From: Betaproteobacteria bacterium
Lineage (GTDB): Bacteria; Acidobacteriota; Terriglobia; Acidiferrales; UBA7541
Direction: 5' to 3'
Length of the DNA stretch: 39,704 bases
Assembly (NCBI GenBank): GCA_903970165.1
Contig: CAJCHZ010000035.1
Span: 1-39,704, forward strand
Made by a program: the position numbers and the translations under genes. Shown here in pieces: positions 7,811-16,550 of this stretch. Under the pieces are notes generated by a model. That model was not told the DNA's origin. It ran no database searches and saw nothing but the letters and a program-made list of their open reading frames with translations. Each line of letters opens with the position of its first letter. The first letter of the stretch is position 1.

Positions 7811-9175
7811 CTAAAGTGCGGCTAGATCGGTATACAAGTGCGCGATGGCTCTGATTCCGCCGAAATAGTTTTCGAGAGCGATGTGTTCGTCGGGAGCGTG
7901 CGCGTTTTCATCGGGCAGACCGAAACCGATCAGCACACAGGGAACTTTGAACGTGTCATGCATCTGCGTGACGAACGGGATGGAGCCGCCTTCCCTAATG
8001 AAGACTGCCTTTTTCCCAAAGCCTTTTTCAAGCGCGCCCTGGGCAATCTTAAAAATCGGCGCGTGGTAAGGAGCAACCCACGCCTTGCCCGTGCTTAGGA
8101 CTTGAAATTTGCATCTCACGGTCTTCGGCAGAAGCTTGCGAATGTGCTTTTCAACCAGCCCGGCAATTCTGTGCGGGTCCTGATTGGGAACGAGGCGCGT
8201 GGAAAATTTCGCATAAGCTTTTGCGGGGATGACGGTCTTCGCGCCTTCACCTTGATAACCGCCCCAGACGCCATTTAGCTCGAACGTGGGCCGTGTCCAA
8301 AGCTGCTCGACGGTCGTAAATCCTTTTTCCCCGGCATAACCTGGCGCGCCGACGGCTTCTTCGAAGGCTTTTTTCTTCCACGGCAGCGAATTGAGGGCCT
8401 TGCGCTCGGGGGCGGAGATTTTCGCAACTTTGTCGTAGAAGCCGGGAACGGTTACCTTGAAATTCTTGTCGTGAAGCTTCGCAAATAGCTCGGTGAGAAT
8501 CGTCAACGGATTGGGGACGGCACCGCCATAGACGCCGGAGTGGAGATCGCGCGCGGGGCCGGTGAGTTCGATCTGGTAGTAGTTCAATCCGCGCAGGCCA
8601 TAGGTGATGGAGGGCACGCCTTTTGCCAGCATCGAAGTGTCGGAAACGACGAGCGCATCGGCCTTTAGTTTTTCTTTGTTCTTTTGGACGTAATCCCACA
8701 GGCTGACGCTGCCGACTTCTTCTTCGCCCTCGATCAACACCTTTACGTTGATGGGGAGCTTTCCATGTACTTTCTGGATGGATTCGAGAGCTTTCAGATG
8801 GATGTGGACCTGCCCCTTGTCATCGGCAGTGCCGCGGCCGAAGAGATTGCCATTGCGGACACTGGGTTCGAACGCGGGCGAGGTCCACAGATCAAGCGGC
8901 TCGGCGGGCTGCACGTCGTAGTGGCCATAGAAGAGAACGGTGGGCTTGCCGGGCGCGTCGAGCGATTCGGCGTAAACCAGAGGATGGAGATTTGTCTGTA
9001 CAATTTCGATTTTCTGGAACCCGGCGGCGCGAAGATGATCGGCGACCCAGCGGGCGGCGCGCTCGATGTCCGGCTTGTGCTCACTCTTGGCGCTGACACT
9101 GGGGATGCGCAGAAATTCGCACAACTCCGCCAAATGCGCGTCGCGATTACCTTCTATAAATTCAGAAAGGTTCAT
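7811..9175 (-). CDS. M20-family metallodipeptidase (CNDP/ArgE-like)
   Basis: The 454-aa protein has the M20 di-zinc layout. FYGHYDVQPAEP (about 82-93) carries the first His and the catalytic Asp, GRGTADDKGQ (about 114-123) carries the bridging Asp, and LIEGEEEVGS (about 148-157) carries the catalytic and zinc-binding glutamates. A dimerisation/lid domain occupies the middle. A late His lies in GFGLPDENAHAPDEH. There is no signal peptide, so a cytoplasmic dipeptidase acting on imported peptides is likely. Length fits the dipeptidase branch of M20. It would complement the upstream POT importer biologically, though transcription is separate. Confidence 0.92.
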   Translation of the reverse strand: MNLSEFIEGNRDAHLAELCEFLRIPSVSAKSEHKPDIERAARWVADHLRAAGFQKIEIVQTNLHPLVYAESLDAPGKPTVLFYGHYDVQPAEPLDLWTSPAFEPSVRNGNLFGRGTADDKGQVHIHLKALESIQKVHGKLPINVKVLIEGEEEVGSVSLWDYVQKNKEKLKADALVVSDTSMLAKGVPSITYGLRGLNYYQIELTGPARDLHSGVYGGAVPNPLTILTELFAKLHDKNFKVTVPGFYDKVAKISAPERKALNSLPWKKKAFEEAVGAPGYAGEKGFTTVEQLWTRPTFELNGVWGGYQGEGAKTVIPAKAYAKFSTRLVPNQDPHRIAGLVEKHIRKLLPKTVRCKFQVLSTGKAWVAPYHAPIFKIAQGALEKGFGKKAVFIREGGSIPFVTQMHDTFKVPCVLIGFGLPDENAHAPDEHIALENYFGGIRAIAHLYTDLAAL

Positions 9176-9353
9176 AAGGGGCTCTCGGGGGCTACGAGTC
9201 CTTTCTCGGGAATAAAGCTAAGCTTGAATCGAATCAATACGGCAGCGGTAAGAATGCGGAGAAGCGTAATCGCGCTCGACTGCCTAGCTATATTCTAGGA
9301 CTGGGCCTGCCCTGGGCACAAGTGAAGCAGAGAAATATACGGTTGATTTCAAG
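9176..9353. other. Intergenic region, no gene seen
   Basis: Upstream of the M20 gene. It contains a weak promoter-like pair on the minus strand (TTGATT, 17 bp, TATTCC) and a small CCTAG/CTAGG inverted repeat. Nothing else is supported. Confidence 0.25.
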
Positions 9354-9746
9354 TTGGACGCGCAGCGCATCAGCGGTGATAGCTTCAGAGGACGGTACAG
9401 AATATTAGACACGCATAGTTCGATGAGATACGAAGTGTTGATGCGCGCTCATCGAGACATGGAAGGCGGAGGATCGAAATGGCCCTTTGTGCGTTTGGTG
9501 AGCAACGGCCATGCCGATTCCTCGATGGAAACTAAGCAGCGGGGCTCAATCCGTGCAGAATCATTTTGGACACAAGGCAAGGTGCAATTTGCGAAAGATC
9601 TCAAGGATGTTTTCCTTGCTGGTTATTGCGGGGAATTTGAGGTGGGCGTGAGAAATCAGGTCGTAGAGAGACGCAGTCGCAATGCTTTGCAAGAGTGGCG
9701 CCGAGACTATATAAAGGGACTGATGTATTCCCGAGGGGTGCTTTGA
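9354..9746 (+). CDS. Doubtful hypothetical protein
   Basis: An open frame of 130 codons (from TTG 9354; the frame is open from 9288 without an ATG) ends in TGATG, overlapping by one base the start of the secreted alpha/beta hydrolase. The overlap and the mixed, protein-like composition (FAKDLKDVFLAGYCGEFEVGV) are the only support. There is no ribosome-binding site at the TTG and I recognise no family. Codon use is less GC-rich than in neighbours. It could be a decayed gene or a chance frame. Confidence 0.25.
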   Translation: MDAQRISGDSFRGRYRILDTHSSMRYEVLMRAHRDMEGGGSKWPFVRLVSNGHADSSMETKQRGSIRAESFWTQGKVQFAKDLKDVFLAGYCGEFEVGVRNQVVERRSRNALQEWRRDYIKGLMYSRGVL

Positions 9747-10609
9747 TGCGTTCTCTATTTCTGACAATTCTTGCTGGACTATGCGCGGGCACGGCGGCGG
9801 GGCAAACCGCGCCCGCGGCGATCTATACAGATCCGCCGATGGATTCCGCGCATCCAGCGACGATGACCGTGCTGCACATCCCGACGCACGGGGTACAAAT
9901 CAATGGCATCGTCTACCAACCTTCGGGGGCCGGGCCTCATCCGACGCTGGTGATCTGTCATGGATTGCCAGGAAACGAAAAGAATCTGGACCTGGCACAG
10001 GCAGTTCGGCGGGCGGGATGGAACGCTGTCACATTCAATTATCGCGGGTCGTGGGGGAGCCCCGGAGCATTTCGCTTTGCCCAAAATGTGGAGGATGCCG
10101 ATGCCGTACTGGCATATCTTCGCGATGCGGAAAACGCAAAGCGGCTTGGCGTTGACACGCACCGGATTGCGATCGCAGGCCACAGCATGGGGGGCTGGGT
10201 TACCGTGAACGTTGCCTCGCACGATCACGGCTTAATAGGGGCGATTCTGATTTCGGCCGCGGACATGGCGAAATTGAGCGAAATGCCGCGCGAAAAAGTT
10301 ATCGCGCTAATGGCCGACAATAGGGAAGCACTTGCAGGTGTGACCGCGGAGAGCATGGCGGATGATGCCCGCGGACTGGGCGCCCCGTTCCGATTCGAGA
10401 GCGCGGCGGCAGGGCTGGCGCAGACTCCGTTGCTTGTACTTACGTCGGACGATGGACTTGCGCCCGCTGCGGATGCACTGGTGAAAGCAATTCAAGCGCA
10501 GGGTGGGAAGAAAGTGACGTCGACGCATATGGCGACCGATCACGGTTACGCGGACCACCGCATCGCACTGGAAGGCACAGTCCTAAACTGGCTTGCCGGC
10601 CTGCGTTGA
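9746..10609 (+). CDS. Secreted alpha/beta hydrolase
   Basis: The 287-aa precursor begins with a signal peptide (MRSLFLTILAGLCAGTAAGQ). The catalytic triad is visible: Ser147 in GHSMGG, Asp at 235/236 in LTSDDG and His266 in TDHGYADHR. An HGLPGNEKN oxyanion-loop motif is at 72-80 and NYRG at 98-101. It belongs to the dienelactone-hydrolase/prolyl-oligopeptidase-like group of esterases or peptidases; the substrate is unknown. The start ATG at 9746 was chosen because GAGGGG lies about eight bases upstream and the signal peptide starts there; an upstream in-frame ATG (9695) adds unrelated residues. The small ORF before it overlaps by one base. Confidence 0.88.
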   Translation: MRSLFLTILAGLCAGTAAGQTAPAAIYTDPPMDSAHPATMTVLHIPTHGVQINGIVYQPSGAGPHPTLVICHGLPGNEKNLDLAQAVRRAGWNAVTFNYRGSWGSPGAFRFAQNVEDADAVLAYLRDAENAKRLGVDTHRIAIAGHSMGGWVTVNVASHDHGLIGAILISAADMAKLSEMPREKVIALMADNREALAGVTAESMADDARGLGAPFRFESAAAGLAQTPLLVLTSDDGLAPAADALVKAIQAQGGKKVTSTHMATDHGYADHRIALEGTVLNWLAGLR

Positions 10610-10716
10610 GGCAGCCAATCGGCAAACTTCGACGCTCTTATGCGCCGAGGATGGACGTCCAGGTTGCGCCAACGGGCGCTGGTTTCCCCGCGGATCACAA
10701 ACACCATTCGAATAGC

Positions 10717-12690
10717 CTAATGGGCAGCAGACTCCGGATGCTTGACCACCGTCACCGTGACTTGTGAGGGATATTGTTTGGAGTGGTGGACGGAGTTGTG
10801 CGCGACGACGGATTTGTCTTCGTCGTAGTTGTTGCCGCCGGTGTTTAGGTTGCGATCGAAGCGCGGGAAGTTGCTGCTAGAGATTTCGATGCGCAAGGCA
10901 TGGCCCGCTTCGAAAAAATTGCTCGTGTTGAGCGGCTGGAGAGTGACTTTGTAAACTTCGCCGGGCTTCATCCAAACGAGCGGCTTGTCGTAGCCATCTC
11001 GATAGCGAAGGCGCTGGATCGATTCGTCGAGATTGTAGGCACGGCCATCGGGGTAAACGTCGAGGACTTTGAGGGTGAAGTCTGTATCTTTAGCATCGGA
11101 GGAAACGTAGAGAGTGGGAGTAATGGGGCCGCTGAGCTCGGTGCCTTCCTTGAAGGGCTCGGAGGTGTAGACGAGAATGTCGTTGCGGGCTTCCATTTTG
11201 CGCTGATCGAAGGCGCCTGCCTGGACGGCGGTGCCCGTACAGCAAACGTTGCCTCCGTAGGACGGAACGGGATTCATCGGATCGTACGTGAAGGAATCGG
11301 GTTTATCGGATGCGGGCGGGGATGAGACGAGGGCGCCGTCGCCCGTGAGCGAGTTCGAGCGGCCTGCGCTGTTTAGATAGAGGGTGAGTTCCTGCGCGCC
11401 AGTGGGAGGCCACTTGTCGGACGTTTGCCACTTGTTGGAGCCCATCGTGAAGTAGGTGACCTTCGGTAGCGCGTCGAGGCGCGGGCTTTTTTCGCCCTTG
11501 AGAAAGCGGTCGAAGAAGCCGTAGGTGATTTCCTGATAGTCGAGGCGCGCATCGCCCATGCTGCGTTCGCCGACGATGGTGTCTTCGGTGGCGCGAGTGT
11601 AAGCACAGTGCGTGACGGGTGCGATGATGGCCCATTGCTCGTTGGCGACTTCCGGAGTTGCGGTGGCGCGAACGTGATTGTAGAGCGCGAGATTGGGCCC
11701 CATGGAGACGTCGTACCAGGTCATAAACCAGAGGCCGGGAAGATTGAGCGGCATATTGTCGTGATATAACCCGCCTTTGTACCACGCGGGGTCGTTGGGC
11801 GCGCGTTGGATCATGCGACCGCCGGTCGGGACGGGCATGGCATCAGCATAAATGCCGTGAGGAGCGTCAAGGACCTTGAGAATGTCCTGTTCGGGAAGAT
11901 GCCAAAGCGCTTTGGACCAATCGACCGGCGGAAGCTGTTGCGCAAGATCGAAGGCTTTGGAGGCGCGGATCAAATCTTCCTGCGAAGTATTGGGCGGGAA
12001 CATGGGCCGGACCTGGTTTTGTTCGCCGTAAATCCAAGTGATGAAGAGCATCTGCACGGCGCCGCCGCGATACCAGTTGCCCTGCTCATAGTAAGGGGCA
12101 ACGCGTCCGACACCTGCCCCAAAACTCTGCACATTCATGGCCGCGTAAGCCGGTTTGCCGAGAGCGGCGATAGCCATCTGATATTCGGCGGTGGACGAGC
12201 AGCCCGTGGTGCCGATTTTGCCGTTGGTCCACGGTTGACTGGAGAGCCAGTCGATCATGTCGGCGCCATCCGTGAGCGGCGGGCCGAGAATATCGTAATT
12301 ACCTTCCGAGAAGAAATGGCCGCGCTCGTTTTGAACGACGTAAGCGTAGCCGCGCTTGACGGCGGTGAGGGCGGCTTTCATATCCGCAGGAAGGCCGTTG
12401 CGGACGTCCCAGAAATTAAAATTGTAGGGAGTGCGGACGAAAATGATGGGCACGGGACCAGCAGGGCTTTTCGGGCGATAAATGTCGGTGGCGAGGCGTA
12501 CCCCGTCGCGCATGGGAACCATGACTTTACGCTCGATGATGGCAACGGATTCGAGTTCACTCTCAGTTTGAAACCGTTGATCACGCTGCTCTTGCGTTAG
12601 GGGAGTCCCCTGCTGTGCGACTAGGATGGGGATTGCGAGCGCGCAAGCGAGTGCGCTTGCGAGTGTGGCGCGGCTGAGGGAAATTTTCAT
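10717..12690 (-). CDS. Secreted CocE/NonD-family (S15-like) hydrolase
   Basis: The 657-aa precursor has a signal peptide (about 1-25). The alpha/beta-hydrolase domain begins with [17 protein letters not shown] (about 57-73), the hallmark of the X-Pro dipeptidyl-peptidase/CocE family. The nucleophile elbow is [12 protein letters not shown] (about 160-171; likely Ser165). The C-terminal beta-sandwich domain is shown by [17 protein letters not shown] and [19 protein letters not shown], as in X-Pro peptidases and cocaine esterase. It should cleave esters or amides outside the cytoplasm. GGAGGG lies about ten bases before the ATG. It stands alone, divergent from the PilZ-like gene. Confidence 0.9.
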   Translation of the reverse strand: MKISLSRATLASALACALAIPILVAQQGTPLTQEQRDQRFQTESELESVAIIERKVMVPMRDGVRLATDIYRPKSPAGPVPIIFVRTPYNFNFWDVRNGLPADMKAALTAVKRGYAYVVQNERGHFFSEGNYDILGPPLTDGADMIDWLSSQPWTNGKIGTTGCSSTAEYQMAIAALGKPAYAAMNVQSFGAGVGRVAPYYEQGNWYRGGAVQMLFITWIYGEQNQVRPMFPPNTSQEDLIRASKAFDLAQQLPPVDWSKALWHLPEQDILKVLDAPHGIYADAMPVPTGGRMIQRAPNDPAWYKGGLYHDNMPLNLPGLWFMTWYDVSMGPNLALYNHVRATATPEVANEQWAIIAPVTHCAYTRATEDTIVGERSMGDARLDYQEITYGFFDRFLKGEKSPRLDALPKVTYFTMGSNKWQTSDKWPPTGAQELTLYLNSAGRSNSLTGDGALVSSPPASDKPDSFTYDPMNPVPSYGGNVCCTGTAVQAGAFDQRKMEARNDILVYTSEPFKEGTELSGPITPTLYVSSDAKDTDFTLKVLDVYPDGRAYNLDESIQRLRYRDGYDKPLVWMKPGEVYKVTLQPLNTSNFFEAGHALRIEISSSNFPRFDRNLNTGGNNYDEDKSVVAHNSVHHSKQYPSQVTVTVVKHPESAAH

Positions 12691-12839
12691 TGTGGAGAGG
12701 CCCTCCGAAATGGCGGCTGATTATCACTCATCAGGGGCGAGGCGCAAAGGGCGCAAAAACCGGGAGGCAGTTGCTGGTGGGGAACACCTGTCCTGCCGGC
12801 CAGTTTACGGTGTTTCGCAAAGCGTTTGATGATGACGGT

Positions 12840-13202
12840 ATGAGCGAAGCAACGGCAGCAACCCGGCGGCGCAGCGGCAGGGTATTCCACAAGATGCGGG
12901 TGCAGGCACAAGGGCGCGCGCACAACGGAAAGAAATTCAAGGAAGCGTGCGAGACCGTGGTCGTCAACGCGCATGGCGGACTGCTGATGCTGAAGCACGA
13001 AATTGACAACGGAGAGATGATTGTTCTGACGAACCCCGAAACACTGGAAGATCAGGAGTGCCGGGTCGTCTACCAGGGCGAGCCTTGCGAAAAAGGGCAG
13101 AGGATCGGCGTGGAATTTCTGACGCCGGCGCCACGATTTTGGGGATTGGAATTCAGTGAGTTGGCTGCTACGGGCGTCGAGAACTCAACGACCACGCACT
13201 AA
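12840..13202 (+). CDS. PilZ-like domain protein
   Basis: The 120-aa protein resembles the short PilZ proteins common in acidobacteria: an arginine motif RRSGRVF (about 9-15), the strand VVVNAHGGLLML (about 40-51) in place of the usual D/NxSxxG, and a closing beta-barrel strand GQRIGVEFLTPAP. PilZ domains bind cyclic di-GMP. Here the second motif is NAHGG, so ligand binding is uncertain. The start ATG 12840 lies just before the arginine motif; an in-frame ATG at 12690 would add about 50 residues without domain character. Convergent with msrQ. Confidence 0.7.
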   Translation: MSEATAATRRRSGRVFHKMRVQAQGRAHNGKKFKEACETVVVNAHGGLLMLKHEIDNGEMIVLTNPETLEDQECRVVYQGEPCEKGQRIGVEFLTPAPRFWGLEFSELAATGVENSTTTH

Positions 13203-13265
13203 GACAAAGGCAAGAAGGCATGGCCCTTCGCCACTCAGGTGACAATCCCCACCCCTAAAATTTAG

Positions 13266-13910
13266 CTAACCGTTTGCAGAAGCGTTCTGCGTTTTGGCAG
13301 GGGCTGGGGCGGTCTTGCTGCGGCGAATAAACCAATCCACTAAACGCCAGACAAGGAGAACTGCTACGATCGCGGCGTAGAACAGTGGGCGCAGGATCGC
13401 GGATTTCACCAGCCAGTAGTAGTGAATTACACCACAGATTGCGCTGACGTAGATGAGGCGATGAAGCATTTGCCAGCGGCGGCCACCGAGACGGCGAATC
13501 CACCCGGCGGTGGAGGTCAGCGCCAGCGGTATCATCAGCACAAAAGCGGCAAAACCTAGCGTGATGAAGGGCCGCTTGGCTACGTCCTTGAACATTCCGG
13601 CGACATCGAAGGACTGATCCGGGCCGAGGTAGGTGACGAAGTGGAGGCAGGCATAAAAAAAGGCGAAGAGGCCAAGCATGCGGCGGAAGCGGACTAGATC
13701 AGGAAGCTTCAGGAGCTTGCGGAGTGGCGTGATGCACAGGGTGATGACGAGGAAGCGCAGGGTCCAATCGCCGGTGGCGTGCTGAAAAAACGCGACGGGG
13801 TCGGGGCCCATGTGGCCGGTGCGGCTGGCCCAAAACATGACGCCGAAAGGCACGAGACAAAGAAGAAAAACCGGGATTTTGGTCCATTTGTTGGCGAGGA
13901 ACGTGGGCAC
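13266..13910 (-). CDS. msrQ: MsrQ, heme-binding membrane subunit of the periplasmic methionine sulfoxide reductase
   Basis: The 214-aa protein has about six TM helices of the ferric-reductase-like fold. Histidines suitable for b-heme ligation occur in FAFFYACLHFVTYLG (about 87-101), in WQMLHRLIYVSAICGVIHYYW (key residues His149-His163 region) and near the N-terminus. MsrQ passes electrons from the quinone pool or a flavin reductase to MsrP. The start is GTG at 13908-13910. It follows msrP by 12 bp, the usual msrPQ operon order. Length is close to the family's usual 200-210 aa. Confidence 0.9.
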   Translation of the reverse strand: MPTFLANKWTKIPVFLLCLVPFGVMFWASRTGHMGPDPVAFFQHATGDWTLRFLVITLCITPLRKLLKLPDLVRFRRMLGLFAFFYACLHFVTYLGPDQSFDVAGMFKDVAKRPFITLGFAAFVLMIPLALTSTAGWIRRLGGRRWQMLHRLIYVSAICGVIHYYWLVKSAILRPLFYAAIVAVLLVWRLVDWFIRRSKTAPAPAKTQNASANG

Positions 13911-13922
13911 GCTCTACCAGCC

Positions 13923-14912
13923 TCAGTAATATTTCTTCAGGTCCATGCCAGTATAAAGGCTTGCGACTTGATCCTGATAACCGTTAAAGAGGAGAGTAGG
14001 GCGCTTGAAGATTTCGCCGAGACGGCGCTCTTTGGCTTGGCTCCATCGCGGGTGATCGACGTTAGGGTTTACGTTCGAGTAGAAGCCGTACTCACGAGGA
14101 TTGGTGATGTTCCAGGTGCAGGGCGGTTCGCCGGAGACGAAGCGAATTTTTACGATGGACTTGATGCTCTTGAACCCATACTTCCAGGGGATGACGATGC
14201 GGACGGGCGCGCCGTCCTGATTGGGGAGAGAATCGCCGTACATGCCGACGCAGAGCAGTGTGAGCGGGTTCATCGCTTCATCGAGTCGGAGGCCTTCGAC
14301 GTAAGGAAGTTGGATGCCGGCATACTTGCCTTCGGGCATTTGGCCTAGATCGTAGTAAGACTCGAAAGCAACATATTTTGCTTTGGGGCCGGGCTCAACT
14401 AATTTTGCGATTTCGCTGAGGGAAAAGCCGATCCAGGGAACCACGATGGACCAGCCTTCCACGCAACGATGACGGTAGATGCGCTCTTCGAGCGGGGCCA
14501 GCTTGAGAATTTCATCCATGCTGAATTTGCGTTTGGTTTTTACCTCGCCTTCGACGGAGACGGTCCAGGGTGTCGTGCGGAATTTCTGCGCGTTTTTCGC
14601 GGGCTGATCCTTGTCAACGCCGAATTCGTAAAAATTGTTGTAGTGCGTCACTTCATCAAAGGTACTTTCCTTTTCCGTTGTGCTGAAAGGACTTTTGGCG
14701 AGGTTGGGGAATTTTCCGGCGGCACGCGCATCGAGCCGCGGGGACGCGAGATCGAGCAGGCCTTTTCCGGCTACAGCCGCGGCGCCTGCAAAGCCCATCG
14801 CTTGTAGAAACTTGCGCCGGTTGAAATAGATTTCCTTGGGCGTGACGTCGGCGTGGGTCAGATCGGGTTTTCGCTGAAGCATCATTTTCTTCACTGGCTC
14901 CAAAAACGACAA
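13923..14912 (-). CDS. msrP: MsrP (YedY-like), Tat-exported molybdopterin catalytic subunit
   Basis: The 329-aa protein has a twin-arginine signal (RRKFLQAMG at about 32-40) and the sulfite-oxidase-fold molybdopterin domain. The Mo-coordinating cysteine is C150 in YRHRCVEGW, and RIVIPWKYGFKSIKSI is a conserved cofactor-side segment. With MsrQ it reduces methionine sulfoxide in periplasmic proteins. The listed start is TTG (14910-14912) preceded by GAGG. Two ATGs nine and ten codons in (MMLQRKPDL) agree better with the usual MsrP start. It lies 93 bp after the FAD-oxidase gene on the same strand, so it may be read from the upstream operon or from its own promoter in that gap. Confidence 0.92.
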   Translation of the reverse strand: MSFLEPVKKMMLQRKPDLTHADVTPKEIYFNRRKFLQAMGFAGAAAVAGKGLLDLASPRLDARAAGKFPNLAKSPFSTTEKESTFDEVTHYNNFYEFGVDKDQPAKNAQKFRTTPWTVSVEGEVKTKRKFSMDEILKLAPLEERIYRHRCVEGWSIVVPWIGFSLSEIAKLVEPGPKAKYVAFESYYDLGQMPEGKYAGIQLPYVEGLRLDEAMNPLTLLCVGMYGDSLPNQDGAPVRIVIPWKYGFKSIKSIVKIRFVSGEPPCTWNITNPREYGFYSNVNPNVDHPRWSQAKERRLGEIFKRPTLLFNGYQDQVASLYTGMDLKKYY

Positions 14913-15005
14913 ACTACCTCATTTCTATATTACGCAAGCCCAACCGTATTGGATGCCGGAATTTGGGACGGGATTCCTGGATAGGTTCGGTAGCGGAGAG
15001 GAACG

Positions 15006-16550
15006 CTAGCGGTGGCCGTGGAGGCGGTCGAGCGCGGATTGCGCCGCTAGAACGCCGCGATATTGCGCTTCTTCGAAAATGGAGATAGCGCTCAAATCGG
15101 AGTTGGCAAAGAAAATGCGGGCTTCTCGTCGAGGCTGCGCGAAGCGGAGGCGCTCTTGGGAAAAGACGGAGCCGACCGCGGGGCGGATCATGGCGTGCCC
15201 CATGCGCATGACGTCGATGCGCGAGACACATTGGCGTATGTCGGAGTGGACGCGCTCGAGGTCGCGAAGGATGGCTTCTTTCCAATAGGTCCAGTCCTTG
15301 TCGAGTAGGAGTTGGCGGTTTTGTGCGGGAGTGCCTTCCGCGAGCGCCCAGTAGAATGTCCAGACGGTGCGCTCGATGTGAGTGCGGAGAGTTTGATGCA
15401 TGGCGTCGACGTAGCCGAGTGTGGGAGAGTCGAGAAAAACGGTGTCCCAGGTGGGTTCGGCGCCCCGGGAATCGGGGATGCGCTCCAGCGTGAGATTGGC
15501 CGTAAGCCAGGGCGAATAGACGAAGTCGTCGAGGCGAGGAAAATTCTCGATCAGATAAGGGGCCAGGAATGTGGGCGCGGCAAAGATGGCGAACTCGGCT
15601 TGAAATTCGGTGTCGCCAGCGAAAATGCTGACGCCGTGCTGTGTTTCGGCGATGCGATAGACCATTTGATTGGTGCGGACCTTCTCGCCCACGCGTTCGA
15701 GAAGGCGGCGCGTAATCCAGCCGTTGCCTTCGGGCCAAGTGAGAGGGCCTTTTTCTTCGATTTCGCGGGAGGAAAAATAGTGGATCCCGGCCCATGCGGA
15801 AGTGTCTTTGGCGAGGGCGCCATAATCGTCGCGGCAGGCGTAGTTCATATACCAGTTCACGAGGCGTGAGTCACAGCCTTGCTGTTGGAGCCAGCCGGAG
15901 AAGGAGAGGTGGTCTAGGTCCTGGAACTTTGCGGAGCGGCCGAGTTCGAGAGGGATGGTGAACTCCCCGGTGGCGCGGAATTTTGCGAAGAGATCTTCCA
16001 GTTTTTGAAATTGCTCGCGATCTTTTTGGGTGAGACCGATGGCGGGTTCGAGGCCCTCTTGCCAGCGGCCGTAGAGGAAGAGGCGCTCTTGCGGCGCGAA
16101 ACAGAGCACGCGCTCGTCCCATTGGCCATTTTTCAGGATGCCGAGGTCTTCGAAGAGTTCGCGGACGAATTCAGCTTTGACGCCGGGGACGGGGACGTAG
16201 TGGGCGGCCCACGGGTAGGCTGTGATTTCGTTTTCGCCCCAGCGGGCGTTGCCGCCGGCCTGCCCGTTCATTTCCAGCAGGACGAAATCTGTGAAGCCGC
16301 GCTTGCGTAAACGCCACGCGGCGCTCAGGCCTGCGATTCCTCCGCCAACAATGACTGCCGGGAATTTTTCGACGTGTTTCGCAGGAGGAAAGCTTGTGCG
16401 GTCGCGGAGAAGATGGCCCATCTGAAAATTATCGTTGACGAAGGAGCCTGCGATGGGGCGGTCCGTTTTGAGAGAGAGTCCGACAAGGGCCGCGCTGCCA
16501 GCGCCGAGGAATTTGCGGCGGCCCACCTTCAATGACTGATGTCCTTCCAA
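15006..16550 (-). CDS. Tat-exported FAD-dependent amine-oxidase-like protein
   Basis: The 514-aa protein starts with a twin-arginine signal (GRRKFLGAG at about 10-18 plus a hydrophobic stretch). A dinucleotide-binding motif, VIVGGGIAGLSAAWRLRKRG, covers about 66-85, and a C-terminal FAD-contact region (ANSDLSAISIFEEAQYRG) lies near the end. This is the flavin amine oxidase/protoporphyrinogen oxidase fold. It overlaps the end of the aminopropyltransferase gene by 22 bp, so the two are translationally coupled. A polyamine or polyamine-derived substrate is therefore attractive but inferred. If Tat-exported with bound FAD, it acts on the outer face of the membrane. Confidence 0.85.
   Translation of the reverse strand: MEGHQSLKVGRRKFLGAGSAALVGLSLKTDRPIAGSFVNDNFQMGHLLRDRTSFPPAKHVEKFPAVIVGGGIAGLSAAWRLRKRGFTDFVLLEMNGQAGGNARWGENEITAYPWAAHYVPVPGVKAEFVRELFEDLGILKNGQWDERVLCFAPQERLFLYGRWQEGLEPAIGLTQKDREQFQKLEDLFAKFRATGEFTIPLELGRSAKFQDLDHLSFSGWLQQQGCDSRLVNWYMNYACRDDYGALAKDTSAWAGIHYFSSREIEEKGPLTWPEGNGWITRRLLERVGEKVRTNQMVYRIAETQHGVSIFAGDTEFQAEFAIFAAPTFLAPYLIENFPRLDDFVYSPWLTANLTLERIPDSRGAEPTWDTVFLDSPTLGYVDAMHQTLRTHIERTVWTFYWALAEGTPAQNRQLLLDKDWTYWKEAILRDLERVHSDIRQCVSRIDVMRMGHAMIRPAVGSVFSQERLRFAQPRREARIFFANSDLSAISIFEEAQYRGVLAAQSALDRLHGHR

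Noticed and set aside
11806..12600. 264-aa plus-strand ORF
   Set aside because: Antisense to the CocE-type hydrolase; the minus-strand frame has the family motifs.
13203..13265. Possible bidirectional terminator between the PilZ gene and msrQ
   Set aside because: Only a short imperfect GAAGG/CCTTC stem and no T-tract.
14914..15795. 293-aa minus-strand ORF
   Set aside because: Arg/His/Pro-rich second frame within the FAD-oxidase gene, which has clear FAD motifs.
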